From UBA1046 sp050945515 (GTDB lineage: Bacteria > Bacillota > Clostridia > Saccharofermentanales > DTU023): a DNA stretch of 64,000 nt. A program made the translations under genes and the position numbers. The stretch is taken from the NCBI GenBank assembly GCA_050945515.1, contig JBMNTB010000001.1, positions 100,622 through 164,621 of the forward strand. The letters are read 5' to 3'. Below, piece by piece: positions 44,650-54,085 of the stretch. The notes beneath the pieces were generated by a model, which saw nothing but the letters and a program-made list of their open reading frames with translations, searched no databases and had not been told where the DNA came from. Position 1 is the stretch's first letter, and the number at the start of each line of letters is the position of its first letter.

Positions 44650-46023
44650 GTGGCAGAAGCAGTTCTTTCTGGCCCCGGTGGTGAACCCCGATTACCGGCG
44701 GCACTGATTTTTTCAGGCAGCTGGCAACTTATCGTGTTGCCCTGCCTTTTTCTTATTATTTATGCTTTCTTTGCGGCTTTCGAAGCCGGAGTAGCTGCAC
44801 TTGATGACCATGCGCTGGAGGAAAAAGCGGAGAGCGGCTCTTTGTCGGGCAAATTACTGCTCAAGGAAACCAAGATGCCGGGCCGCTTTATCGGTAGAAT
44901 CCACGCAGCCCGCATTGTCTATCTTGCTCTATATGCGATCGTCACTACTGACGGTATCTTAAGAGGTCTGCTGCCGCAATTGTCTGCTTTTCCCGGTGTC
45001 GGTCGTTTCTTGCTGGTGTCGTCTTTAATGGTTCTGTCCTTTCTTCTGCTCTATGTTCTGGGCGATTTGCTGGCCAAACAGCAGGGCCGGTCAAAAGCGG
45101 AGACTGTTTCCTATCGAGGGATTTATCTGTACCGAATTCTCATTTTGCCCATATTGCCTCTATCGACGCTGGGGGTTGTCGTTGGTTCTGCACTGAGCAA
45201 GCTCTTTAAGCTGGACGATATGGAGATTGTGGCCGCGGCGACAGAAGAAGATTTGCGAATGATGTTGAGCGCCAGTAAAGAAGCAGGGCATATTGAAGAG
45301 CAAGATCGGGATCTGATCGAGAATATCTTTGATTTCGATGAAAAGAATGCGGCGGACATTATGACACACCGCACCGATATTTCCGCCTTCGCCGTAACTG
45401 ATACTTATGATCAGGTAATGGAGCTAATCACAGATGATCAATACACCCGCTACCCGGTTTATGATGATTCGATCGACAATATAGTCGGTTTCGTGCATGT
45501 CAAGGATATCCTGAGCTGGATCTATGAGCATAAGGATGAAACATTCAATCTGACACAGTTGATGCGCAAGCCGTCGTTTACTCCGGAAAGCAGAAATCTG
45601 AGGGATTTGTTTCAGGAGATGCAGCACAGCAGAGCGCAGATGGCGGTAGTGATTGACGAATATGGGGGCACGGCCGGCCTGGTCACCTTGGAGGATATCG
45701 TTGAAGAAATCGTCGGTGAAATCGAAGACGAATACGATGAGGAAGAGATTCCCATTGTTCGTTTGACAGAGAACAGTTGGATGTTGCAAGGAACGACGGA
45801 ACTGGAAGATGTCGAGGAAGCCTGCGGGCTGGTGCTGCCGAAAGAAGACTTTGACACGGTGGCCGGTATGATTATCGGCCATCTCGATCGCATTCCGGAG
45901 GAAGGAGAAAATCCGGAGATTGTGGTCAACCGCGGCAAGTTCCGGGTCGAGTCCGTACAGGATAATCGCATCACTGTGGTGCATTTAAAGGTCATGCCGG
46001 AAAAAACTTTGCCGGCAGAATAA
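44650..46023 (+). CDS. CNNM/CorC-type membrane protein with CBS pair (hemolysin C family)
   Basis: 457 residues, GTG start after AAAAGGAG. The N-terminal DUF21/CNNM domain (about 30-190) has four membrane segments with FFAAFEAGVAALDDHALEEKA. A CBS pair follows (about 220-345: MTHRTDISAFAVTDTYDQVM; VVIDEYGGTAGLVTLEDIVE). The C-terminal CorC/HlyC domain starts near 360. Such proteins are linked to magnesium or cobalt transport. A small CCGGC/GCCGG hairpin lies between it and the EF-G-like gene (44604-44619). Confidence 0.92.
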   Translation: MAEAVLSGPGGEPRLPAALIFSGSWQLIVLPCLFLIIYAFFAAFEAGVAALDDHALEEKAESGSLSGKLLLKETKMPGRFIGRIHAARIVYLALYAIVTTDGILRGLLPQLSAFPGVGRFLLVSSLMVLSFLLLYVLGDLLAKQQGRSKAETVSYRGIYLYRILILPILPLSTLGVVVGSALSKLFKLDDMEIVAAATEEDLRMMLSASKEAGHIEEQDRDLIENIFDFDEKNAADIMTHRTDISAFAVTDTYDQVMELITDDQYTRYPVYDDSIDNIVGFVHVKDILSWIYEHKDETFNLTQLMRKPSFTPESRNLRDLFQEMQHSRAQMAVVIDEYGGTAGLVTLEDIVEEIVGEIEDEYDEEEIPIVRLTENSWMLQGTTELEDVEEACGLVLPKEDFDTVAGMIIGHLDRIPEEGENPEIVVNRGKFRVESVQDNRITVVHLKVMPEKTLPAE

Positions 46024-46026
46024 ATC

Positions 46027-46035
46027 TGTTATAAT
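46027..46035 (+). promoter_or_regulatory. Extended -10 promoter of the parvulin gene
   Basis: TGTTATAAT, identical to the gyrA element, lies only a few bases after the CorC stop and 74 bases before the next start codon. No convincing -35 is seen. Confidence 0.55.
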
Positions 46036-46109
46036 ATACTTTCGTATTCAAAACATAATACTAATATCAATGCTGTGTCCCTTAGGACGCAGTTAGTGTT
46101 GAGGGAAAA

Positions 46110-47753
46110 ATGAGCAGAAAAAAAGCAGAAACCTGGAAGACAGATATCGCCCGTCAGGAGCGCAAGGAAAGGCTGGCCAGCCAGAAAGACAGCTCCGGTC
46201 AGAAGAAGCGTATTCGAAGCTATAGTTTAACCGGCAGGATTATCGGCATTGCAGTAGCTCTTGTCATCATTTTGTCCCTGGCTGTCTGGGCTCTGTCTGC
46301 GACAGGCCTGATGCAGCGCTGGGTCACAGCGGTGAAGATTGGGGAGACCAGGCTTTCAGTGGCTGATGTCAATACTGTCTTCGGCTTTCAGGCCGTGAGC
46401 CCCAGCCGTTGGAATCTGGGCAATGTTTTTACCGATGCCGGTCAACAATTGCTGGAGAATGAGTTGTCTTTGGGCGAAGAAGGATTGAATAATTACCGCG
46501 ACCATATTAGGAAATATTCTCTGGACGAATGGAAAGCCACTCTGGCACTTTATGAAGAGGGTCAAAGAAACGGCTTTGTCATGTCAGATGAAAAAAACCA
46601 GGCCATGGAAGCCAGTATTGAACAATTTAGGGCATCGATCGAACAGCAAGCTGCCCAGTATCAAATTACGGTACCGGTGCTGTTGAAATCTACTTATGGG
46701 CCGGGCAGCCGCTTTGCCGAAATTGAGAACTACCTCAAAATCAGCTTCTATGCAGAAGCCTATCTCAGTGACTATTCGCAGAATGTCGATATCACTGAAA
46801 CGGAAATGGAGGAGGCATATCAAGAGAGCAAAGACATGTACGATATGGTCTCCTATCATGCAGTGACCTTTATTTCCGAATATCCGGAGCAGGTGACTGA
46901 TGAGGTGAAAGAAACTGTTGAGAGTCATACTGCGGTTTTAGCCAATAAAATGAAAGATGATCTCGCAGCAGGCAAGGATTTCTTCGTGGCTGCGCTTGAA
47001 CATATGGAGGATACCGAGACCAAGAAGCTGCTGTCTGAGGAGCCTGCTGCATTTATCCATCAGTATCGAACCATCAATAATATTAAAGATACGGAGCTGA
47101 GAACTTGGCTGTTTGAAGCCGGACGTCAAGCCGGGGAGACGACTGTTATTGAATCGACCTCAGAAGGCACTGCCAATCCGAATCAGGAAGCCGCTGCAGC
47201 GGATCAGACCTCTCCCACAGAGTATAAAAGTTATACCGTGGTCAAATTTGACGGTCGTTCACGCCAGAATGTGAAACCATTTACCACCAGGCATATCCTT
47301 TTTTCGGCTGAAGAAGACGAAACAATCACGGATGCTAAACTCAAGGCAGAAGCTGAATTAGTGCTGGCCGAATATAATCGGGGTGACAAAACGGAAGAAG
47401 CTTTTGCCGAACTGGCCAAAAAACACAGCAAGGACAGCAATGCGGCCGAGGGTGGCCTATATGAGAAAACCAAATTGGGACAGTTTGTGGAAGAATATGA
47501 AACTTGGGCGCTGGATCCTGCACGCCAAGAGGGCGATGTTGGTCTTGTCAAAACACAGTTCGGCTATCATCTGATCTATTATATAGGCTCTGAAGGCGAG
47601 GAAGCCTGGAAAGACGCTACGGGCGAAAAGATTTTGACCGCTAAGATTGCGGAATGGCGCGAAGCACTGGAACAGGCAATATCTTATAAGGAAAGTTCTT
47701 TCGGCATTAATATGGTAGGGAAAATCGGCTTATTTAAGATCCTGTTCGGCTGA
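46110..47753 (+). CDS. Membrane-anchored parvulin-type peptidyl-prolyl isomerase (PrsA/SurA-like)
   Basis: 547 residues. A basic N-terminal cytoplasmic tail (about 48 residues) and one membrane helix (IGIAVALVIILSLAVWALSA) anchor an extracellular chaperone region. The parvulin domain is near residues 390-510: FTTRHILFSAEE, FAELAKKHSKDSNAAEGGLYEKTKLGQFVEEYETWAL and VKTQFGYHLIYYIG. It helps exported proteins fold outside the membrane. It precedes the pilus locus, and assisting the giant exported adhesin would be plausible but is only positional inference. Confidence 0.9.
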   Translation: MSRKKAETWKTDIARQERKERLASQKDSSGQKKRIRSYSLTGRIIGIAVALVIILSLAVWALSATGLMQRWVTAVKIGETRLSVADVNTVFGFQAVSPSRWNLGNVFTDAGQQLLENELSLGEEGLNNYRDHIRKYSLDEWKATLALYEEGQRNGFVMSDEKNQAMEASIEQFRASIEQQAAQYQITVPVLLKSTYGPGSRFAEIENYLKISFYAEAYLSDYSQNVDITETEMEEAYQESKDMYDMVSYHAVTFISEYPEQVTDEVKETVESHTAVLANKMKDDLAAGKDFFVAALEHMEDTETKKLLSEEPAAFIHQYRTINNIKDTELRTWLFEAGRQAGETTVIESTSEGTANPNQEAAAADQTSPTEYKSYTVVKFDGRSRQNVKPFTTRHILFSAEEDETITDAKLKAEAELVLAEYNRGDKTEEAFAELAKKHSKDSNAAEGGLYEKTKLGQFVEEYETWALDPARQEGDVGLVKTQFGYHLIYYIGSEGEEAWKDATGEKILTAKIAEWREALEQAISYKESSFGINMVGKIGLFKILFG

Positions 47754-47869
47754 GGGTGTCTTTGCTAACAAATGATGTCGGAACATGATCGGGATCGCCA
47801 AGCCTATTTTGTGCTCGCAGGGACATAGACCCATCGTTGATGAGTGTATCTTTTTTGAATCCCTTACTT

Positions 47870-47982
47870 AAATATTGTTGGCAGACCTGTAGAAGTGCAG
47901 CGACGCAAAACTCAAGTGTCTAAACATTGAGCAATAGGGATCTGTGCAGGGATCTGTGCATGACAGACCGGTTGCAATATTT
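47870..47982 (+). promoter_or_regulatory. Candidate class I cyclic-di-GMP (GEMM) riboswitch before the pilus operon
   Basis: AAATATTG (47870-47877) and CAATATTT (47975-47982) form a perfect eight-base closing stem. Inside, in the GEMM order, come GGCAGACC (consensus GGCAAACC), a five-base hairpin CTGTA-GAAG-TGCAG at 47887-47900, GACGCAAAAC (consensus GACGCAAAGC), GTCTAA, and TGACAGACCGGTTGC (consensus like TGGCAGCCGGGTTGC). Diverged points: GAAG instead of a GNRA loop, poor outer pairing of the first arm, and a 12-base tandem duplication in the second arm. Downstream, CCGTT (48036-48040) can pair with AGCGG, which leads into the ribosome site, a possible translation switch. The upstream gap 47754-47869 holds no gene; a T run lies at 47851-47856. 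Confidence 0.6.
47937..47960 (+). repeat. 12-base perfect tandem duplication within the riboswitch candidate
   Basis: GGGATCTGTGCA occurs twice back to back. It lies in the second arm of the proposed aptamer, between GTCTAA and the GGTTGC block, and lengthens that arm. Confidence 0.95.
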
Positions 47983-47988
47983 TATAAT
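47960..47988 (+). promoter_or_regulatory. Promoter-like sequence overlapping the aptamer's 3' end
   Basis: ATGACA (one base from TTGACA) and a perfect TATAAT at 47983-47988 are 17 bases apart. If active, transcripts would start near 47995 and lack the aptamer. It is an alternative reading of the TGACAG block, or a second, riboswitch-independent promoter. Confidence 0.5.
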
Positions 47989-48067
47989 ATAAACGATTAT
48001 TATAACTTAGTTGAAACTGAGCCAAGGGAGCCAAACCGTTAATGCGTTTGAATAGCGGAGGTACACC

Positions 48068-51000
48068 GTGAAAACAAGAATCAACAGCCGATTAAAAAAT
48101 CAAAAAGGTTTAACACTGCCTCAAACACTCATCGTTATTGCGATAGTAGTGATTCTTCTCGGTGTTGCATTTATTGGCGTCCAAAGCTTGGTTAACCGTA
48201 TGAAGCAAACTAAACTGGATAACATAGCTCAGAGCATGTACGTAAGCGCACAAAACAGAATCTGGGAGTTAAAAGCATCGGGAGAAATAGACAGTCTATT
48301 GACGCACACAGAGCTAACAGCAGTAGCTAACCAGCCGGCCGATTGGGGGGAAGTTGATCCTGAGGATGCGGTAGAATATAGTGACTTAAAATATTTTTAT
48401 CATAATAAAGACAATTCCATGACTTCTACTTCAAGTGACCTTGTCGATTTCATTTTTCCTCAAGGCAGCATCTCCGGGGATGTGCTTGATGATAATTGGG
48501 TAATCGAACTTGACCCTACTACCGGATATGTCTATGCGGCATTCTACTCGGAAACCAGATCGGCTAAGGATTTTTATATTGATAACACTGACACATTGGA
48601 CCAAAGCGGGACCTCCTCGATAAGGTTAAAGGATTTCAGGCATAGCCTAAAAGGAAATGATAAGATAGGCTACTATGGCGGTAAGGCAGATATGCCTGCG
48701 GATGCCAGCGGCTATATAATTCAAGCAGCGCTGAATATCATCAATGCGGATGTTTTGCAAGCGAAAATGACAGCAATTGTCCCTTCCGTTTTTGATACAA
48801 GCGTCCTCGAATTTAAGCTTACAGTTAAGGGAAAAACAAGCAAGAATACTGTAACTCTCACGCCGGCCGTCAGCTCTAAAGATATAGTAACAGCTAAGGA
48901 ATTTTCTGCCTCAGTTATACTTGATAAGCTTGCAGACGGTCAAAACTTCAAAGCCACATTTGGTTCTGAAGTGTGGCAACCAAATTATGTAGAGCCCAGA
49001 ACAGGAGCCCTCATTCCGGGCGAGGACCTAGAACTTTCTTTCACTGTCTCAAGCAGCGATGACAGTGTTTTAGACATTGATCCGATAGAAAGAACTGCAA
49101 ACAGTTTATTCGAATCATTAAATCCGACTAAACCGGAAGAAGCCAATATAGCATATGGCAGACATCTCCAGAATTTGGATAACTCAATCTCCGGTTTGCC
49201 CGCAGGTGCGATTACTGCCGCAAAACAGATTTCGGATATAGATTTTAACGATGAATCCGATGAAGATCTGCCTGCGGAAGAACAATTCCTGTGGAAGACA
49301 CTATACAAAGATAAGACATTCACACCGATTAACAACCCGAACTTAAACAAATATTCGGGCTATATTGACGCGCCGCCGGCAACTGATTCATTCAAAATAT
49401 TGAATATGCATATTGCCGACAGTAATAAACCAGCGGGGTTGTTTGGGACTTTCACAGGAGATGAGATTTCCGGCCTTACCATGGTTAACACAAAGATAGA
49501 CGGCGGCACGGATGTAGGCGGTCTGGCGGGAACAACCAACTCCAGCCTTACGATAAAAGACTGCAGACTCTATGCTGAAAGAGATTACTTTGAAACCGGT
49601 ACATATGAAAATAATATCTTATTGAAGGGCACTGCCAATGTCGGCGGACTCGTAGGAAGTTCGACTGCCGCCAGTATAACAATTAAAGACAGCTTTGCCG
49701 CAACCATAATCGAGGGAATGGGCTCAATAGGCGGCCTGATAGGCAAAGCAAGCGGCAATGCTCAGATACAGAACTCATATGCCGACTCATATCTGATCGG
49801 AAGCGCATCGACTTCCAAGATAGGCGGACTGGCAGGTGAACTTGCTGATGGATCCTCTATTTCAGGCTCATACTCCGCAGGTTTCGCAATAATTAAAAGC
49901 GATGTAACCGAAGAAACAATTGTTGCGGCAGCGGGTTTTGTTCCCAGTGACATTTCCAGTGTCACTAATTCATATTCTATTTTTAACTGTTTTGAGTCAA
50001 AAGCGACTACGGTATACAGTACCGTGCCATCCGCAACAACGGTAGAGAAAGTCTACTTTTTCGGACCCGAAGATAATAAGCTAACCGATTCTGACGTATA
50101 TGCTTTCTTATCTAATACTGATGCTGCTAATGAATTAGGAGGCAAATTTTCGAGAGATGACAACGAGTATGACAGCTATCCCTATAATCAAAAAGCAGAC
50201 CTTGAGCCTAAGCCTCTTGTTACCTACCCGTATGTATCAATAAAAGGTCTTCCTCATTATGGCGATTGGAAGATACCGCCGATACCGGAGATACCGGAAG
50301 AAGAACTTAAATTCGGTAAAGTCGGTCTGTTCTACTGGGAAAATGTGACAGGCGGCTCTGCTCCGGGATATAAAATTTATCTGGTAAGCAGCAGAAAAGA
50401 CGAAGACGAAAAATACGAGGCGGTGTACCATGACACCACAAGCACGACACATAACGACAGAGGAATCGTCAAGGAATACGGCTATGGGTATTATGTTGCC
50501 AAACAAGGCGACGGCACAGAATATGAATTAAGAATAAATAATTGGGCTGATGTTAATAGGCGGCATACTACTACTGGTAGAAATACTTCCGCGGAAGCAT
50601 CGTTCAACGGTAATGCACAATATGAGGGATATAATTTCTATTGCTATACCACTTGTGATGAAACGAACCCCGCTACCTCCTATACTGCCAATACAAACAA
50701 ATATATGTTTATGACAAGGAATGTGCAGAATGCTACCGTGACCTTAAAACCTGAGGGAGAGGGAGAAGCCGAACTCAACTACACTTTCTGTCCTTTCTTT
50801 GCCAAATCAATAAAGCTCACAGGTTGGAATAAATTGAAATGGAATTACACCGGCACCAGACCCGCTCTTCAAAATGACCCGGGAACGGTGGAAAATCAAT
50901 ATAGAATCAGGTCGCTCGACCAACTTCAGTTTATCAACTGGAACAACCTGTCGAGAACCAATGATCGAATGATAAATTATGATAGGGCTTCAACATCCGG

Positions 51001-54000
51001 AAGACCATATTACTACAAAAATTTCCCTTATTTACATACGACGGAGAAAGCAATTTACATAAATTTTGGATCTATATTAGGCTGGAATTATTATAACCCG
51101 TTAACACTATCAGTAGATGGAGAAGAAGGGTGGGCTGATTTCCAGCAATCAAGAGATAGACAGAATTTCATCCAGGATTTTGATATAGAGTGCAAAAGAA
51201 GAACAGATTACTGTCCAATCGCCGCTTTGGGCGATACTACGGGACACCAACTTGACAGCTTCAAGTTGCCTCTTTTCGCCTGGTTCGGAGGCAGTTTCGA
51301 CGGTCAAAGCTATAAGATAAAAAATCTCTCCATCACATCAAGTTGTCATTCCGTTGGAGTTTTCGGAGTAACCGTAAGTTCTACAATAAAAAACATTGTA
51401 CTCATAGGGGATTCAAAAGATAATGCCCCTGTAATCAAGCGCCCTGCCGGAAGTCCCAGGGGATTCTACGCCATCGGCACCTTGGTCGGTATTGCCAATG
51501 AGTATAGCAAAGGAGTTCATTCCCCTTCATCAATTATATATCCGAATTATAGTGACATTGACTATGACGGCATTATTAAAAACTGTGCAGTTGCCGGCTA
51601 TGAAATCATTGATGAAAGTAGCGAGCCTGTTACATGCGGAGAAACAGCCATAGGCGGCTTGGCAGGTATTCTTAGGACTAAGATAGACAGATGCTCTGCT
51701 GTCACTATAATCAAACTTAAAACAAAAAATGACAGAGGCTCTGTGCCCCATTCGAAGGGTGTTCCGGGGTATGGTGATTATATATCTGTAGGCGGAATAG
51801 CTGGCAGGAATCAGACTCTTATAAATAATTGTTATTCAGGCGGCAGAGTCATTGTTGACTCTTCTCTTATTGATACTAATGCCAAGATTTATATTAGCGG
51901 AATAGCAGCATCGGCAGTAACGCCTAGATTTGTCAATACATCAAACATTGATGCGAGACTTTTTAGAAAGCCGCAATATAATAATTGCTACTCTTATATG
52001 GAATTACCTGAGCCGGCGAGCAATATAATAGTCGGAACAATAGCTTCCAGTGCTAATTTTATGTTTACAAATTATCCCGAAATTTATTATATTGGCGGTG
52101 AAATTAATAATTGTTACTATTACGATAGTTATTACAAACCGGGTCAGGAGCTAGCCCCAAAGGAGGAATACTTAGGGATTGAATATTGGGCAGGTCAAAG
52201 CAGCGAGAAGACATACGACGATATGTCCCAAGAACAATTCTGCACAGACTTGAATGACAGTGCTTCACCGGCTCCTTATCGGAAAGTTAAACCTGGAAAC
52301 TACAGTTTCCCCTGCGGGGTGACATCGCTTGAAGGTAAGGACTATCCGTTCCCGGCGGTAATTACGCAAGAATATTCAGGCGAATATGTTCATTACGGTG
52401 AATGGCCTATAGAAAGACGCTTAGAATTGACTAAGTCCGCTATGACATTGGATTTAATTTCTTATCATGAGGATGAAAACAACACTATCATTGATGATTT
52501 TTACGATGAAACGGAAGTGAAATTCTATTACGATGGAAGCTATCAAGATATTGTACTGTCAAAGTTTGAAATCAAAAAAGGCGATGACTGGATTAGTTTA
52601 GTCGATAATCAGCCCGTAATTATCAACGACAAGGTAAGTATAGCCGCAAGCGTGAGCGAAACGGATGGTATTTGCAAACTTACTGTGACGGGTATCGATA
52701 AGACAGATGAGACTGAAATAATCCCTTTGAGATATTCCGTCAACGACGGATATTACAGTGAAGCACTGCTACATGTTGATGTTACCGCTGTAGTTAATCT
52801 ATCAGCTAATCCAAGCACTGCTACGACGGTAAAACCCGGAGAAATAGTAAAGTGGAACCTCATATTAAAGGATAACAACGGCAACTTGATAGATTCGGAC
52901 GGAATAACAACAACTAGTGAAAATTGGGACTTCAAATCTACATCCAATAATCCGTCTGATCCATCCACTCCAGAGGCTGTCGTCTTCAGTCTATCAATCA
53001 CAAAAGCAGCAGCCACACCCGATCCTTCGCCGTTTTATCTGGAAGCTACAGCACAAAATACCGGAGAAGCTAATTTTGAAGTTCAGGCGCTGAACATAAA
53101 AGTGCGCGATGAGACTAATAAGGACAGCGAAGGCAATATAAGGGCTTTTGGCAGTGAAAAAGTCGATTTACAAGCACTTTGCTACTACCCCGCAAAGCTT
53201 ATTTTGAAACATCATGTTGGAGATGGAACGGAAGCATACACAGATAACAGCTATATCTACAATAACGGCGATCAAGGTATAGATCCGGAGCTCATATCCA
53301 CGGACACGGAAAAATCATTCTCTACTTTGGTGGATGATATGGTTGCCAAAGACTCAAGATTTGCAGGCTGGTATCTTAAGGACGAAAGCGGCAATCCCCA
53401 ACAATTATTAAATACTGAAGGTCAGATTGTCAGTGATATAGATAATCTCACACAAAATGGCGAATTTAATGTCAATCCGGCAAAGGATATAGAACTATAT
53501 GCTATGTGGAAGATACCATACAATCTGAAATTTGTCAGAATCGCTCACAAAGATCCGATTCCCCTTACCACCGATACGAAAAAATATCTTGTTATCGCAA
53601 AGGTACCTCCTGAAAGTGAACCCAATCCGGAATACTATTGTATGACCGGGGATCCGCCCGGGCTGGACAAGCTGATTACCGGGACACAAGTAGATCTTCA
53701 GCAGTCACAAGGGGATTATTATTACATAACTTCGCCTGTGAGCGCAAATACGATGCTGTGGGATGTTACGAAAATTAAAAATAAGCAATACTTTAAGCTT
53801 TTTAATGGTGATCCGGAAACATACATAAAAAGCCCTCAGGGTGGTGCTGATGCCGATGCAGTTTTCTGTGGTGTAACATACGGGATTGAAAAACCTCAAT
53901 ACAACAGCGAGAAACACAATCTGTTTTTCCAAGGCAATAGAAGAATTTTGTTTGACAATGGCGATAAAAAATTCATTATTAATAACTCTGACGATAACAC

Positions 54001-54085
54001 GATAACCAGTCAAGACGGCGGAATATGGCTGTTCGAGTATAGTCTTAATCCTGATCCTCAAGAGATATTACATGAATTCAAGTAA
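48068..54085 (+). CDS. Giant pilin-like adhesin with prepilin leader, GLUG and InlB-type repeats
   Basis: 2005 residues, GTG start after GGAGG. A 14-residue basic leader ends KNQKG and is followed by LTLPQTLIVIAIVVILLGVA, a type IV pilin helix with Gln instead of Glu at mature position 5. The rest is extracellular and beta-rich: GLUG-type repeats near 470-640 (VGGLAGTTNSS, VGGLVGSS, IGGLIGKASG, IGGLAGELADG), more near 1080-1295 (IGGLAGILR, VGGIAGRN), an Ig-like stretch near 1590-1700, an InlB B-repeat-like unit near 1708-1815 (FAGWYLKD ... ELYAMW), and a final 190-residue domain I do not recognise. It heads the minor-pilin operon, so a tip adhesin is likely. Confidence 0.85.
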   Translation: MKTRINSRLKNQKGLTLPQTLIVIAIVVILLGVAFIGVQSLVNRMKQTKLDNIAQSMYVSAQNRIWELKASGEIDSLLTHTELTAVANQPADWGEVDPEDAVEYSDLKYFYHNKDNSMTSTSSDLVDFIFPQGSISGDVLDDNWVIELDPTTGYVYAAFYSETRSAKDFYIDNTDTLDQSGTSSIRLKDFRHSLKGNDKIGYYGGKADMPADASGYIIQAALNIINADVLQAKMTAIVPSVFDTSVLEFKLTVKGKTSKNTVTLTPAVSSKDIVTAKEFSASVILDKLADGQNFKATFGSEVWQPNYVEPRTGALIPGEDLELSFTVSSSDDSVLDIDPIERTANSLFESLNPTKPEEANIAYGRHLQNLDNSISGLPAGAITAAKQISDIDFNDESDEDLPAEEQFLWKTLYKDKTFTPINNPNLNKYSGYIDAPPATDSFKILNMHIADSNKPAGLFGTFTGDEISGLTMVNTKIDGGTDVGGLAGTTNSSLTIKDCRLYAERDYFETGTYENNILLKGTANVGGLVGSSTAASITIKDSFAATIIEGMGSIGGLIGKASGNAQIQNSYADSYLIGSASTSKIGGLAGELADGSSISGSYSAGFAIIKSDVTEETIVAAAGFVPSDISSVTNSYSIFNCFESKATTVYSTVPSATTVEKVYFFGPEDNKLTDSDVYAFLSNTDAANELGGKFSRDDNEYDSYPYNQKADLEPKPLVTYPYVSIKGLPHYGDWKIPPIPEIPEEELKFGKVGLFYWENVTGGSAPGYKIYLVSSRKDEDEKYEAVYHDTTSTTHNDRGIVKEYGYGYYVAKQGDGTEYELRINNWADVNRRHTTTGRNTSAEASFNGNAQYEGYNFYCYTTCDETNPATSYTANTNKYMFMTRNVQNATVTLKPEGEGEAELNYTFCPFFAKSIKLTGWNKLKWNYTGTRPALQNDPGTVENQYRIRSLDQLQFINWNNLSRTNDRMINYDRASTSGRPYYYKNFPYLHTTEKAIYINFGSILGWNYYNPLTLSVDGEEGWADFQQSRDRQNFIQDFDIECKRRTDYCPIAALGDTTGHQLDSFKLPLFAWFGGSFDGQSYKIKNLSITSSCHSVGVFGVTVSSTIKNIVLIGDSKDNAPVIKRPAGSPRGFYAIGTLVGIANEYSKGVHSPSSIIYPNYSDIDYDGIIKNCAVAGYEIIDESSEPVTCGETAIGGLAGILRTKIDRCSAVTIIKLKTKNDRGSVPHSKGVPGYGDYISVGGIAGRNQTLINNCYSGGRVIVDSSLIDTNAKIYISGIAASAVTPRFVNTSNIDARLFRKPQYNNCYSYMELPEPASNIIVGTIASSANFMFTNYPEIYYIGGEINNCYYYDSYYKPGQELAPKEEYLGIEYWAGQSSEKTYDDMSQEQFCTDLNDSASPAPYRKVKPGNYSFPCGVTSLEGKDYPFPAVITQEYSGEYVHYGEWPIERRLELTKSAMTLDLISYHEDENNTIIDDFYDETEVKFYYDGSYQDIVLSKFEIKKGDDWISLVDNQPVIINDKVSIAASVSETDGICKLTVTGIDKTDETEIIPLRYSVNDGYYSEALLHVDVTAVVNLSANPSTATTVKPGEIVKWNLILKDNNGNLIDSDGITTTSENWDFKSTSNNPSDPSTPEAVVFSLSITKAAATPDPSPFYLEATAQNTGEANFEVQALNIKVRDETNKDSEGNIRAFGSEKVDLQALCYYPAKLILKHHVGDGTEAYTDNSYIYNNGDQGIDPELISTDTEKSFSTLVDDMVAKDSRFAGWYLKDESGNPQQLLNTEGQIVSDIDNLTQNGEFNVNPAKDIELYAMWKIPYNLKFVRIAHKDPIPLTTDTKKYLVIAKVPPESEPNPEYYCMTGDPPGLDKLITGTQVDLQQSQGDYYYITSPVSANTMLWDVTKIKNKQYFKLFNGDPETYIKSPQGGADADAVFCGVTYGIEKPQYNSEKHNLFFQGNRRILFDNGDKKFIINNSDDNTITSQDGGIWLFEYSLNPDPQEILHEFK

